Below are positions 56,597 to 64,000 of a stretch of DNA of 64,000 nucleotides, in pieces. Each line of letters begins with the position of its first letter. Positions within the stretch are counted from its first letter, which is position 1. A program made the translations under genes and the position numbers. Source of the DNA: Maioricimonas rarisocia (GTDB lineage Bacteria > Planctomycetota > Planctomycetia > Planctomycetales > Planctomycetaceae); the NCBI RefSeq assembly GCF_007747795.1, contig NZ_CP036275.1, forward strand, positions 2,776,853 to 2,840,852. The letters run 5' to 3'. Under the pieces are notes generated by a model. The model saw only the letters and a program-made list of their open reading frames with translations, made no database searches and was not told where the DNA came from.

Positions 56597-57033
56597 GCGG
56601 GTCGGGAAGCGCGGTCTGTAACGATCCTCAGGGCCGTGTTCATGCTGCCGGTAGACACCCATGGCTGGACAGCGGTCCCCTCGGGCGTGAGAATCGCAGA
56701 CCGCAGGTTCTGCAGGCCCGGCCGCATTCGGTGGCCGGCGCGGACCTTGCCGCGTCCGCGAGTCGAAACAGTCCTGACGATCCTGTCGCGCTGTCGCGGA
56801 TGGGAACAACCGTTGCGGCTGTCGGGACAGGTTGTGCGGTCGCATTGTCCGGGCGTTCCCGTCAGAATTGAAGACAGTTGCAGCACTGTCACGGCCGAGA
56901 AATCGAAGGTGCACGGTGCGGACGCGTGGCGGGTTGTCACGTGGACCGGCGGTCAGGAATGGCAACCGTCGGGACGGGCGAAGAAGCTTCGGCCAGGGAG
57001 CGGCCTGTCGATTGCAGAGTTGAGGTCCGCAAG
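56597..57033. other. Intergenic region between HTTM and PQQ-like genes
   Basis: About 440 bases with no recognised gene or repeat. It should contain the promoter of the 57034 gene. Confidence 0.4.
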
Positions 57034-58281
57034 ATGGCTTGTTTTCGCCGAATCTGTCTGTTGCTGGCGATTCTCACGGGAGTTGCCGGCGTCGCCCATG
57101 CCCAGAGTGGGCTGACCAGCGGAGTTCCTCACGAGCGGGAACTGGCACGGCTGGGGCTGACCCGCATGTGGTGGGGACAGATCGTCATGGATCCGCGGCG
57201 GGACAAGATCGCCCACATGCGGGCGGACGAGTCTATGGTCTACGTTCAGGCCAGCTCCGGCATCGTGACCGCTTTCAATGCCGAGACCGGCCGTCGGATG
57301 TGGTCGATTCTGCTCGGGCGCCCCGACCAGGAGTTCTACCCCGTCGTGACCAACGACACGACGGTGTTTCTGGCGGGGGGCATGCGGATCTATGCGGTCG
57401 AGAAAATGACCGGCGTCAAACGCTGGGAACTCGAACTGCCGCACCATCCCTCCGCTGCTCCCGAAGTCGATGACGACTTCGTTTACATCGGAATGGTCGA
57501 TGGCAGCGTCTTCGCGTACAACCTGCGTCGCGTCGAGGAGCTGTACCGCGAGAACATGCTGCCCGAATGGAGCCACGTGGCCCTGCACTGGCGGTACAAG
57601 ACGCCGATGGAAGTCACCTCACCCCCCGTCTCGACCGGTCGCCTGGTGGCGTTCACAAGTCTCAACGGGACGGTCTACGGCATCGAGAAGGAACAGAGTC
57701 AGCTCATGTTCCAGTTCGAGACCGATGGTGCGATCCGTCTTCCCATGGCGCACGATCAGGATTCGCTGTACGTCGCCTCGGACGATCAGAGACTCTTCTG
57801 CCTGAATCAATTGACCGGCCGCACGCGGTGGGCGTTTACGTCCGGTGTGCCGATCTATGACCAGCCACGCGTGATCGGGCCGCACGTGTTCGTCACGCCG
57901 TTCGGCGGCGGCATGTACTGTCTGAGTCGTACGAGCGGTCTGATGCAGTGGCCCCGGCCGCAGCGATTGGGCAGCGAATTCGTCGCCGCGTCACCCGAGC
58001 GAGTCTACGCCGGGGACGACATGGGCAATCTGCTGGTTCTCTCGCGGGAAAACGGGCGCGTGATCGGAGCGCTGCAGAACCGGCACCTGTCGATTCGACT
58101 CAGCAACGAGCGGACCGACCGGATCTTCCTCGCCTCACCGAGCGGCCTGGTGGTTGCGATGCGAGAGCGGGGACGGAGCTTTCCGCAGTACCACATGTTC
58201 CCCGAGCGCCGGCCGATTCTTCCCGAGTTCGCGCCGGATGCGCCCCCCGCCGGGGACGACGAAACGACGGTCGATCAGTAA
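57034..58281 (+). CDS. Secreted PQQ-like beta-propeller protein (BamB-like)
   Basis: A 415-residue protein with a signal peptide (MACFRRICLLLAILTGVAGVAHA) and repeated propeller strands (GIVTAFNAETGRRMWSILLG, MRIYAVEKMTGVKRWELELP, QRLFCLNQLTGRTRWAFTSGV). It resembles BamB-type repeats rather than dehydrogenases. It ends with an acidic tail. The ATG at 57034 has GAGG eight bases upstream; a longer frame to 56878 is rejected. Confidence 0.88.
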   Translation: MACFRRICLLLAILTGVAGVAHAQSGLTSGVPHERELARLGLTRMWWGQIVMDPRRDKIAHMRADESMVYVQASSGIVTAFNAETGRRMWSILLGRPDQEFYPVVTNDTTVFLAGGMRIYAVEKMTGVKRWELELPHHPSAAPEVDDDFVYIGMVDGSVFAYNLRRVEELYRENMLPEWSHVALHWRYKTPMEVTSPPVSTGRLVAFTSLNGTVYGIEKEQSQLMFQFETDGAIRLPMAHDQDSLYVASDDQRLFCLNQLTGRTRWAFTSGVPIYDQPRVIGPHVFVTPFGGGMYCLSRTSGLMQWPRPQRLGSEFVAASPERVYAGDDMGNLLVLSRENGRVIGALQNRHLSIRLSNERTDRIFLASPSGLVVAMRERGRSFPQYHMFPERRPILPEFAPDAPPAGDDETTVDQ

Positions 58282-58293
58282 TCGGCCGCGTCG

Positions 58294-58336
58294 GGTCACC
58301 GGCGGTCTTCCCGCCCGGGAATCCCGCCGGATGACC
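58294..58336. terminator. Hairpin between convergent genes
   Basis: GGTCACCGGCGG (58294-58305) pairs with CCGCCGGATGACC (58324-58336) with one bulged base and an 18-base loop. It lies between the convergent 58281 and 58345 genes. No T tract. Confidence 0.5.
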
Positions 58337-58344
58337 GGCACGAT

Positions 58345-59199
58345 TCAGAACGCGTAGGCAGTATTCTCGGGGTTGAAGTCCGCATCGGACAGGCCGACGT
58401 TCGTTCGCACGTTCACGTACGTGTATTCTTCGAGCAGCGGTGCCTTGGCGTTTCCGTCAGTCGGCCACCCGTAGTTCTCGATCCGGACCGGCAGGTTCGT
58501 GTTCCGGTCGATGTACAGCCGGCACTTGTGAAACGGGAAGTGCTCGCGCTGGACCGGGTGCACGCACTCGATCACCCTGCATTCGATCTCGCCCAGCTTC
58601 GCGTTGGGATAGAAGCGAACGTCCGTCTCCTTGTAGCGGGCCTCTTTTTCCCAGGCGACGATCACCATATCGATCAGCCGCCGCATGCCGATTCGGGTAA
58701 TCGGATAGCGGTTTTCTTCCATGGCGATCGGACCGTCGGGGGCCAGCGAGATCGTTCCGACGAGCGATTTGAGCCCCTCCCCTTCATGAACGAGCAGTTG
58801 ATTGCTGTTCTGTCCGCTGACGTAGAGAACCTCCCGGCCGGGGTGCTCGGTGACGTACTTGAGGTAGACACTGAACGGCTTGTGCCGCACCTTCATCTGC
58901 ATCGTCTGATGAATCATGCGGTTACCGACCCGCTCCCGCTTGATGAACGTCGCCTCGTAGTCGTCGACGGCATCGAGTGCCTCAGCGACAGAGCGGGCAA
59001 TTCGCAGTGCCGGTACGATCGGGTGTTCCTGGGAAATGGCGTCGGTCGCGGACGAGGATCCGTCCACGGTCGATGCGTTCGCCACCCGTTTGACCGGTTC
59101 GTCGGCTGCGTCGAGCGGCCGGGGCATCGTGAGTGCCGCAGCCATGGCAACGGCGGTCAGTGCAGTGGGAGCGGTTCCGAATCGGGCGATCGGCAGCAT
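58345..59199 (-). CDS. DUF1571 family exported protein
   Basis: The 284-residue product has a signal-peptide-like N-terminus (MLPIARFGTAPTALTAVAMAAALTMP). The DUF1571 body starts near ALDAVDDYEATFIKRERVGNRMIHQTMQMKVRHKPFSVYLKYV and ends with PVRIENYGWPTDGNAKAPLLEEYTYVNVRTNVGLSDADF. The fold is probably LolA/LolB-like, so binding of a lipid or hydrophobic ligand in the periplasm is a plausible inference. Confidence 0.85.
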   Translation of the reverse strand: MLPIARFGTAPTALTAVAMAAALTMPRPLDAADEPVKRVANASTVDGSSSATDAISQEHPIVPALRIARSVAEALDAVDDYEATFIKRERVGNRMIHQTMQMKVRHKPFSVYLKYVTEHPGREVLYVSGQNSNQLLVHEGEGLKSLVGTISLAPDGPIAMEENRYPITRIGMRRLIDMVIVAWEKEARYKETDVRFYPNAKLGEIECRVIECVHPVQREHFPFHKCRLYIDRNTNLPVRIENYGWPTDGNAKAPLLEEYTYVNVRTNVGLSDADFNPENTAYAF

Positions 59200-59410
59200 G
59201 GGACTCGGTCTTCTTTCTCGCCGAAGTCTGAATCAGCGCGTGGGATTTCTGGATCGTGCCGCAACGCGGCCGGACGCGATCTGCGACCGACCAGGTCTCA
59301 CGGCCGACCTGCCATTGGCGTCGTATGAGCCGGCAAATCGGTCGTGAGGAGGTCAGCCGCGTCTCGGTCCGTTTGTCGCGTCCGGAGTTCTCGAATCCTT
59401 TGTGGCAGGA

Positions 59411-59959
59411 TTACGGGCTCCGCAGTTTGCGGATGTCATCTTCCAGGTCGTTGACCTTGGACAGGGTCACGCTCGAGAGGACCACGCCGGTCACTCCCAG
59501 CAGCAGTGATGTCGTATTCACCGGATCAAGATAACCAATCTGACCCCGCATGACGGCCTCGCTGCTGACGAGGACGGCAGCAGGACGGGCCGCCGGTGGG
59601 GCGGTTCCTTCGGACCACACGCGGACCGGAAACGAACCACGCGGCGTTTCGACGACATAGGCGCCGCCGCGCACGTTGCGGAACTGAAACCGTCCCTGTG
59701 TGTCGGCCACGGTCTCGGCAACAGGCTGCTCGTCGCGGACGAGCTTCACGACCGCCTCGCCAATCTGCTGGCCCTGGCCATCGACAAGCTGTCCGTGAAA
59801 GACGCCGCCCGTCGCGAGCGCCACGTCCATAATGTCGGGACGAGCGGCAGGTTGTCCACTCTGTTTTTCCGGTGGGGCGGCCATCAGGCCGGCCGGCCAG
59901 AGCATTCCGGCGCAGGCGACGAAGGCGGCTGCCTTCGCAAAAGAATGGGCAGGGTGCAT
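59411..59959 (-). CDS. Secreted protein with carboxypeptidase-regulatory-like domain
   Basis: A 182-residue protein: signal peptide (MHPAHSFAKAAAFVACAGMLWPAGLMAAPP), then a beta-sandwich (GVFHGQLVDGQGQQIGEAVVKLVRDEQPVAETVADTQGRFQFRNVRGGAYVVETP), then a hydrophobic segment (SLLLGVTGVVLSSVTL) and a coiled-coil-like end (KVNDLEDDIRKL). The ATG at 59959 has AGGAGG upstream. Confidence 0.8.
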   Translation of the reverse strand: MHPAHSFAKAAAFVACAGMLWPAGLMAAPPEKQSGQPAARPDIMDVALATGGVFHGQLVDGQGQQIGEAVVKLVRDEQPVAETVADTQGRFQFRNVRGGAYVVETPRGSFPVRVWSEGTAPPAARPAAVLVSSEAVMRGQIGYLDPVNTTSLLLGVTGVVLSSVTLSKVNDLEDDIRKLRSP

Positions 59960-60032
59960 GTGAGACTCCTCCTTGAATCTGGGTAACAGGCGGGATGGCC
60001 GCACCGGTAATCGCCCTGAATGCGGGTGACGA

Positions 60033-60860
60033 TCACCTGCACGACCTGAGGTGCAGAATCAGTTGCTGATTGGCGTCCGGAACGCGCTGGTACAGGCGTT
60101 CGCTGAATGGTGTGATGACACGACCGGAGTGAATGTCGTCGAGATAGTTACTGAGGACTTGCCTCGCTTCGACCGGCCCGTGGAGCAGGAAGTGAACCCA
60201 CGCCCAACTGTCGCGGTAGTCGTCCGAATCCATCTCGGTCACCGACTGACGGGCTTCCAGACGTCTGAGGTTCGGCTTCCAGCCGAAAAACATGGAACGC
60301 CGAAGACTCGACAGGTACCGGCCTCGACTGGCCCGTTCGCCGCGCGGGATCTCGAAGTACTCGGCAAGTCCTTCATCCAGCCAGAGCGGCACGAACGGGA
60401 GTGACGAATGCAGCAGCGCGTGCGTGCATTCATGACGAAAGTCGGTCTCGTATCCCCAGCGACGGTAGATGTAAACCCGCCCCAGATCCGGCCCTTTGAC
60501 AAACAGAGCCGGGCGCGAGGCCCCATCCGGTATCCGCTGACTGACAAATCGCTGGTAGCTCCATTTGTTCCGGAACAGGCTGACTTCCACCGGCGACTCC
60601 CCCGGCGGCAGCCGGAGCGTCTGTTCGAGGTCATCCCGCAGCAGGGCGATCTCGGAGGCCAGCGACTGTCGCTCCGCCTCGTCCATCGCGAACTCGGAGC
60701 GGAACTGGAACGGACCGGCACTGAACTGCTCGGCCCACTGCGAGCCTGCGGCGAGGGAGACGGCGGCAGCCGCGAGGACCGTAACGCCCACCGCGCATTG
60801 CATCCATGGTCGGCGCAGTCTGTCGGCAGGTTGTGATGTGGTCCGTCTCGACGCCGGCAC
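60033..60860 (-). CDS. Gluzincin-like zinc peptidase, membrane-anchored
   Basis: A 275-residue protein with an N-terminal hydrophobic segment (VGVTVLAAAAVSLAAGS) and an HExxH zinc site (FRHECTHALLH). It is followed about 19 residues later by LDEGLAEYFE, whose Glu is the likely third ligand. This pattern fits the gluzincin/DUF1570 group. The GTG at 60860 has GGGAG seven bases upstream; an ATG at 60803 is an alternative. Substrate unknown; the anchor places it at the cell envelope. Confidence 0.82.
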   Translation of the reverse strand: MPASRRTTSQPADRLRRPWMQCAVGVTVLAAAAVSLAAGSQWAEQFSAGPFQFRSEFAMDEAERQSLASEIALLRDDLEQTLRLPPGESPVEVSLFRNKWSYQRFVSQRIPDGASRPALFVKGPDLGRVYIYRRWGYETDFRHECTHALLHSSLPFVPLWLDEGLAEYFEIPRGERASRGRYLSSLRRSMFFGWKPNLRRLEARQSVTEMDSDDYRDSWAWVHFLLHGPVEARQVLSNYLDDIHSGRVITPFSERLYQRVPDANQQLILHLRSCR

Positions 60861-61171
60861 GTCGTGCTCCCGATCGTGGAAAGTCGGCGGAGTATACGGA
60901 CGCCCCGAATCGGGTCAATATGGCTTGAAGCGGCCGCACGATCCTGCTGACCTCCGAGGGCGCCGGGTTGCGTCGAGGATTTCAGTGGCCTGCGTTGATA
61001 TGACGTAAGTGGTGATGGGACGACACGATCCGATTCAACGGAGAAGAAAGTGGGTCTTGTAGCGTTTACCAGCATGGGATAGGATTGGGAAGTTTTCGGT
61101 GGTATGCAGCCGCGGTGTCTCTGCGACCGCGGTTTCTTATTGCAGAGTTCACCTCCACGCAGGCAATGCAC
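60861..61171. other. Divergent intergenic region
   Basis: About 310 bases between the peptidase gene and the tail-specific protease. No element stands out. Confidence 0.35.
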
Positions 61172-63238
61172 ATGTCACGTACGCGATTGCTCCCCTCGGC
61201 ACGGATGTTGAGTCTTGGATTGGCGATGCTGGCTGCGACGACGATTTTCGCCCAGCAGTTGGCCACCCAGGCCGCCGATTCCGAAACGGCCAAGCTGATC
61301 ACGGAAATGATCCCGCGGTATCACCTCAGCCGTCAGCGGGTCGACGACGGGATCGCTGCCAAGCTGCTTCCCACCTTCATCAAGGATCTCGATCCCCAGA
61401 AGCAGTACTTCCTGCAGTCCGACATCTCGGACTTCGAACGATCCCGGGATACGCTCGACGACGCACTGCGGGACGGAAACCTCGATTTCGCATTTCGCGT
61501 ATTCGACGTCTACAGCGAGCGGCTGCATCGGCAACTCGAAGTTGCTCATCAGTTGATCGACGCCGAGCATGACTTCACCGTCGATGAGGAGATCACGATC
61601 TCCGGCGACGATCTGGCCTGGGCGACGAGCGAGGCGGAACTGGACGAGCGCTGGCGCAAGCGGATCAAGTACCAGCTGCTCGATCGCAAGCTCGACGGAA
61701 CCGAAGTCGAAGAGGCTCGCGAGCAGCTTCACAAGCGGTACCGCAACGTGAAGCTCAACATGGATCAGATGAACGAGCAGGACAAGCTCGAAATCTATCT
61801 GACCGCCCTGACCCGCTGCTTCGATCCCCACTCCAGCTACATGTCTCCACAGACCTGGCAGGACTTCGAAATCCAGCTGCGTCTGAGCCTCGACGGCATC
61901 GGTGCCGCCCTGAGGGCCGATGACGGATACACCGTCGTCGCCCAGATCGTCCCCGGCGGTGCCGCCGACAAGGACGGTCGCCTGAAAGTCGGCGACAAGA
62001 TCGTCGGCGTCGGTCAGGAGGAAGGCGAAATCGAAGACATCTTCGAAATGAAGCTCAGCGACGTCGTTCGCAAGATCCGCGGCAAGCGGGGAACGGTCGT
62101 GCGGCTGCGCGTGAAGCCGGCCGACGGCGGCGAATCGGTCGTTTACGATCTGACGCGGCAGAAGATCGAACTGAAGGAATCGGAAGTCAAAGGCGAGGTG
62201 CTCGAGACCACCGATCGGCTCGGCCGCGAAGGCCGCGTCGGCATTATCCAGATCCCCTCCTTCTATCGTGATTTCGCCGGGGCCCAGTCGGGCGTTCGCA
62301 ACTTCAAGAGTGCTGCTGCCGACGTCGCCGCTGTCCTCGAATCGTTCTCCGAGCAGGGTGGCGTCGACGCCATCGTGATCGACCTGCGGAACAACGGTGG
62401 TGGTGCTCTCAGTGAAGCGATCGAAATCTCCGGTCTGTTCATTGACCAGGGCCCCGTCGTCCAGGTGAAGGAGCCGAGCGGTCGCGTCCAGTCCCTCGAA
62501 GACGAAGATCCGGGAGTCCTGTACTCCGGTCCGCTCGTCGTCCTGTGCAATCGATCGTCGGCCTCGGCGTCCGAGATCTTTGCCGGCGTCATCAAGGACT
62601 ACCGTCGCGGTATCGTCGTGGGTGATACCACCACGCACGGCAAGGGAACGGTTCAGAACCTGATGGATGTTGCCCCGAACCAGATGTTCCGCATTCTGCA
62701 GCGGACGCAGCGGGGCAAGCTGAAGCTGACCATTCAGCAGTTCTATCGCGTCAACGGTCACAGCACGCAGAACAACGGTGTGCCGTCGGACATCGTCCTC
62801 CCGTCTCTGATCGATCACTGGGATCTGGGCGAAGCGTTTCTCGACAACGCCCTGCCGTTCGATCGCATTCGTCCGGCTGTGTTCTCTCCTGGACGTTTCG
62901 TCAGCGAAGAACTGATCGCCGGCCTGCAGCAGCGGAGCGAGCAGCGGATTCGCAACGACGATGACTTCCAGAAGATCGAGAAGGCGATTCGCCGATACCT
63001 CGACCGCAAGAGCCGCAAGACCGTCTCACTCAAGGAAGAGACGATGAAGGCCGAACGGGAAGCGGACGAGGAACTCGTCGGAGATTCGAAGGAACTCGAA
63101 GAGACCGCCGAGCCGGAAACCGGTGCGGATGCGACGAAGGAAGAGATCTTCCCCGAGAGTTACTACAACGACGAGGTGCTCAACATCACGCTCGATTACA
63201 TCCGGGCCCTGCAGGGAGCCGTCGCCGCCAAGCGCTGA
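61172..63238 (+). CDS. Tail-specific carboxy-terminal protease (S41)
   Basis: A periplasmic protease of 688 residues that degrades proteins from their C-terminus. A signal peptide (MSRTRLLPSARMLSLGLAMLAATTIFA) is followed by the long N-terminal Prc domain (LSRQRVDDGIAAKLLPTFIKDLDPQKQYF), a PDZ domain (VVAQIVPGGAADKDGRLKVGDKIVGVG) and the peptidase core. There the Ser lies in NRSSASASEIFAG and the Lys in THGKGTVQN (Ser-Lys dyad). The size and order match Prc rather than the shorter CtpA type. The C-terminus is acidic. An ATG at 61166 is also possible. Confidence 0.93.
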   Translation: MSRTRLLPSARMLSLGLAMLAATTIFAQQLATQAADSETAKLITEMIPRYHLSRQRVDDGIAAKLLPTFIKDLDPQKQYFLQSDISDFERSRDTLDDALRDGNLDFAFRVFDVYSERLHRQLEVAHQLIDAEHDFTVDEEITISGDDLAWATSEAELDERWRKRIKYQLLDRKLDGTEVEEAREQLHKRYRNVKLNMDQMNEQDKLEIYLTALTRCFDPHSSYMSPQTWQDFEIQLRLSLDGIGAALRADDGYTVVAQIVPGGAADKDGRLKVGDKIVGVGQEEGEIEDIFEMKLSDVVRKIRGKRGTVVRLRVKPADGGESVVYDLTRQKIELKESEVKGEVLETTDRLGREGRVGIIQIPSFYRDFAGAQSGVRNFKSAAADVAAVLESFSEQGGVDAIVIDLRNNGGGALSEAIEISGLFIDQGPVVQVKEPSGRVQSLEDEDPGVLYSGPLVVLCNRSSASASEIFAGVIKDYRRGIVVGDTTTHGKGTVQNLMDVAPNQMFRILQRTQRGKLKLTIQQFYRVNGHSTQNNGVPSDIVLPSLIDHWDLGEAFLDNALPFDRIRPAVFSPGRFVSEELIAGLQQRSEQRIRNDDDFQKIEKAIRRYLDRKSRKTVSLKEETMKAEREADEELVGDSKELEETAEPETGADATKEEIFPESYYNDEVLNITLDYIRALQGAVAAKR

Positions 63239-63666
63239 CGTCGGGCTTTCGCTTCGCCTCCGGGCGATCAAGTGATTCGAGTTCGAGCCGTTTCGCCCTG
63301 TGGCGAAGCGGCTCGTTTCTCTTGGAACAGCAGGCAGCCGGGAACCGGTTCTGTCTCCGCAGATGTGCGGTGACAACAGCGGCCGGAGCTCTCTCTGCTC
63401 CAGACGTGCCGCCTCCCGGGATGGCAGCAACAGGTGGAAGCGGGCACCCAAGGTTGTGGGGGAGGTGCCTCGTTCGCGCAATCGCGCCGTGCGCCCCCCC
63501 GCGTTTCAGCGGGTGACTGCCGCGACTCGCATCCGCCGCGCGGCAGTGGCGACTGGAAACAGAGAGCGGGCCGACCTTTCGGGCGTCACCTCTAACGCGG
63601 GACCGTCCACGGACGACTGCAGACCGCTTCCGCCCGAACGCCTGCATGGGGGAGCAGTAAGGACTG
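63239..63666. other. Intergenic region
   Basis: About 430 bases between the protease and the small tail-anchored protein gene. Apart from the terminator at 63285-63320 no gene or repeat is supported. Confidence 0.5.
63285..63320 (+). terminator. Rho-independent terminator after the S41 protease gene
   Basis: GAGCCGTTTCGCC (63285-63297) pairs with GGCGAAGCGGCTC (63302-63314), one mismatch, 4-base loop, followed by GTTTCT. Confidence 0.8.
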
Positions 63667-63981
63667 CTACCACTTACGCAGCACGACGACGTAGAAGACG
63701 CCGATCATCGCGCCGAAGAAGCCAACCTTGGCCCACATGGGCATGGTCGTGACGCTGAATCCCTGCTGTCCTGCTGCGGGAGACTGACTTCCAGCGGGGG
63801 GCTGGGCAGGAGCCCGCGCTCCTCCGGCCTGTCCCGCAGCGGCGTTGCCGTTTCCGTCGGGCGTATCGCGCATCACGGCTTCAAATCCTGTGCGGCGGGG
63901 CGGCTCTTCGCCGTATTCGCCCGAGGTCTCCGGCTCCGTCGTTTCGACGACGGGCATGCGGGGCTCGGCACGTCCGGCCAT
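63667..63981 (-). CDS. Small tail-anchored membrane protein
   Basis: A protein of 104 residues or more with a disordered Pro/Ala/Gly/Glu-rich N-terminus and one C-terminal hydrophobic helix (AKVGFFGAMIGVFYVVVLRKW). The frame is open to the window end, so it may start further upstream than the ATG at 63981. No family recognised. Confidence 0.65.
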   Translation of the reverse strand: MAGRAEPRMPVVETTEPETSGEYGEEPPRRTGFEAVMRDTPDGNGNAAAGQAGGARAPAQPPAGSQSPAAGQQGFSVTTMPMWAKVGFFGAMIGVFYVVVLRKW

Positions 63982-64000
63982 TGGCTGCAGGTCACGCGGT

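Noticed and set aside
55085-56965. 626-residue open frame antisense to the HTTM gene
   Set aside because: Arg/Gln/Pro/Asp-rich sequence typical of the reverse of a GC-rich membrane-protein gene.
61175-62818. 547-residue open frame antisense to the S41 protease gene
   Set aside because: Fully covered by the protease and without any protein signature.

Overview
The window is a GC-rich (about 60-65 % by eye), gene-dense bacterial chromosome segment, most likely from the phylum Planctomycetota. This rests on family content: a pilin-like DUF1559 protein with its companion lipoprotein, a protein with an N-terminal FDPYHKWLGI-type domain, a 3-keto-disaccharide hydrolase (DUF1080), a CRTAC/UnbV-type FG-GAP protein, DUF1571, DUF6268 and HTTM proteins, PQQ-type propellers, and a sigma factor with a long helix-turn-helix N-terminus. 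No rRNA, tRNA, CRISPR array, phage gene or transposase was recognised. About fifty genes are supported. Many starts were moved inward from the longest open frame using Shine-Dalgarno (SD) spacing or family length.

Layout. 1-7.5 kb: a Ser/Thr kinase cut by the window edge, serine acetyltransferase, a CPBP protease, a Tyr/Gly-rich secreted protein, a conserved unknown, an MGMT-type repair protein, a DUF2617-like protein and a diguanylate cyclase. 7.5-13.3 kb: information core with ribosomal protein S1 (structured leader, clear terminator), a primary-type sigma-70 factor, a mini GIY-YIG protein and purD. 13.7-17.9 kb: an unknown protein, an SDR lacking the catalytic Tyr, a membrane protein, a degenerate Nudix-like protein and a FabF-type condensing enzyme. 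18.0-24.0 kb: a DNA repair run of Nei-type glycosylase, ligase-associated exonuclease, ATP-dependent ligase and Lhr-like helicase, the last three joined by 4-base stop/start overlaps. 24-30.3 kb: a PP2C/SpoIIE phosphatase, a two-domain fasciclin protein, the ribosome rescue factor ArfB, a LarA-like protein, a lone receiver and a DEAD-box helicase with a promoter and long leader. 30.7-37.6 kb: a 1230-residue CRTAC-type surface protein, an outer-membrane barrel and the multi-HTH sigma factor. 38-44.9 kb: a membrane protein, an SDR, a sigma-54 activator, DUF1080 coupled to msrA, a Gfo/Idh/MocA oxidoreductase and a PQQ propeller. 44.9-51.2 kb: a repeat-rich stretch of palindromic intergenic elements around the FDPYHKWLGI protein, the DUF1559/lipoprotein pair and a sialidase-like protein. 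51.2-64 kb: a DHODH-like enzyme, proS, a membrane pair including HTTM, a second PQQ propeller, DUF1571, a regulatory-like secreted protein, a gluzincin-like peptidase, a tail-specific protease and a small tail-anchored protein.

The points most worth following are the sigma factor with three predicted HTH segments and a palindrome just upstream of its start, the composite palindromic repeats whose arms covary, the repair run, and two enzyme-like proteins (SDR, Nudix) that have lost key catalytic residues. All functional calls come from reading motifs; no database search was run.
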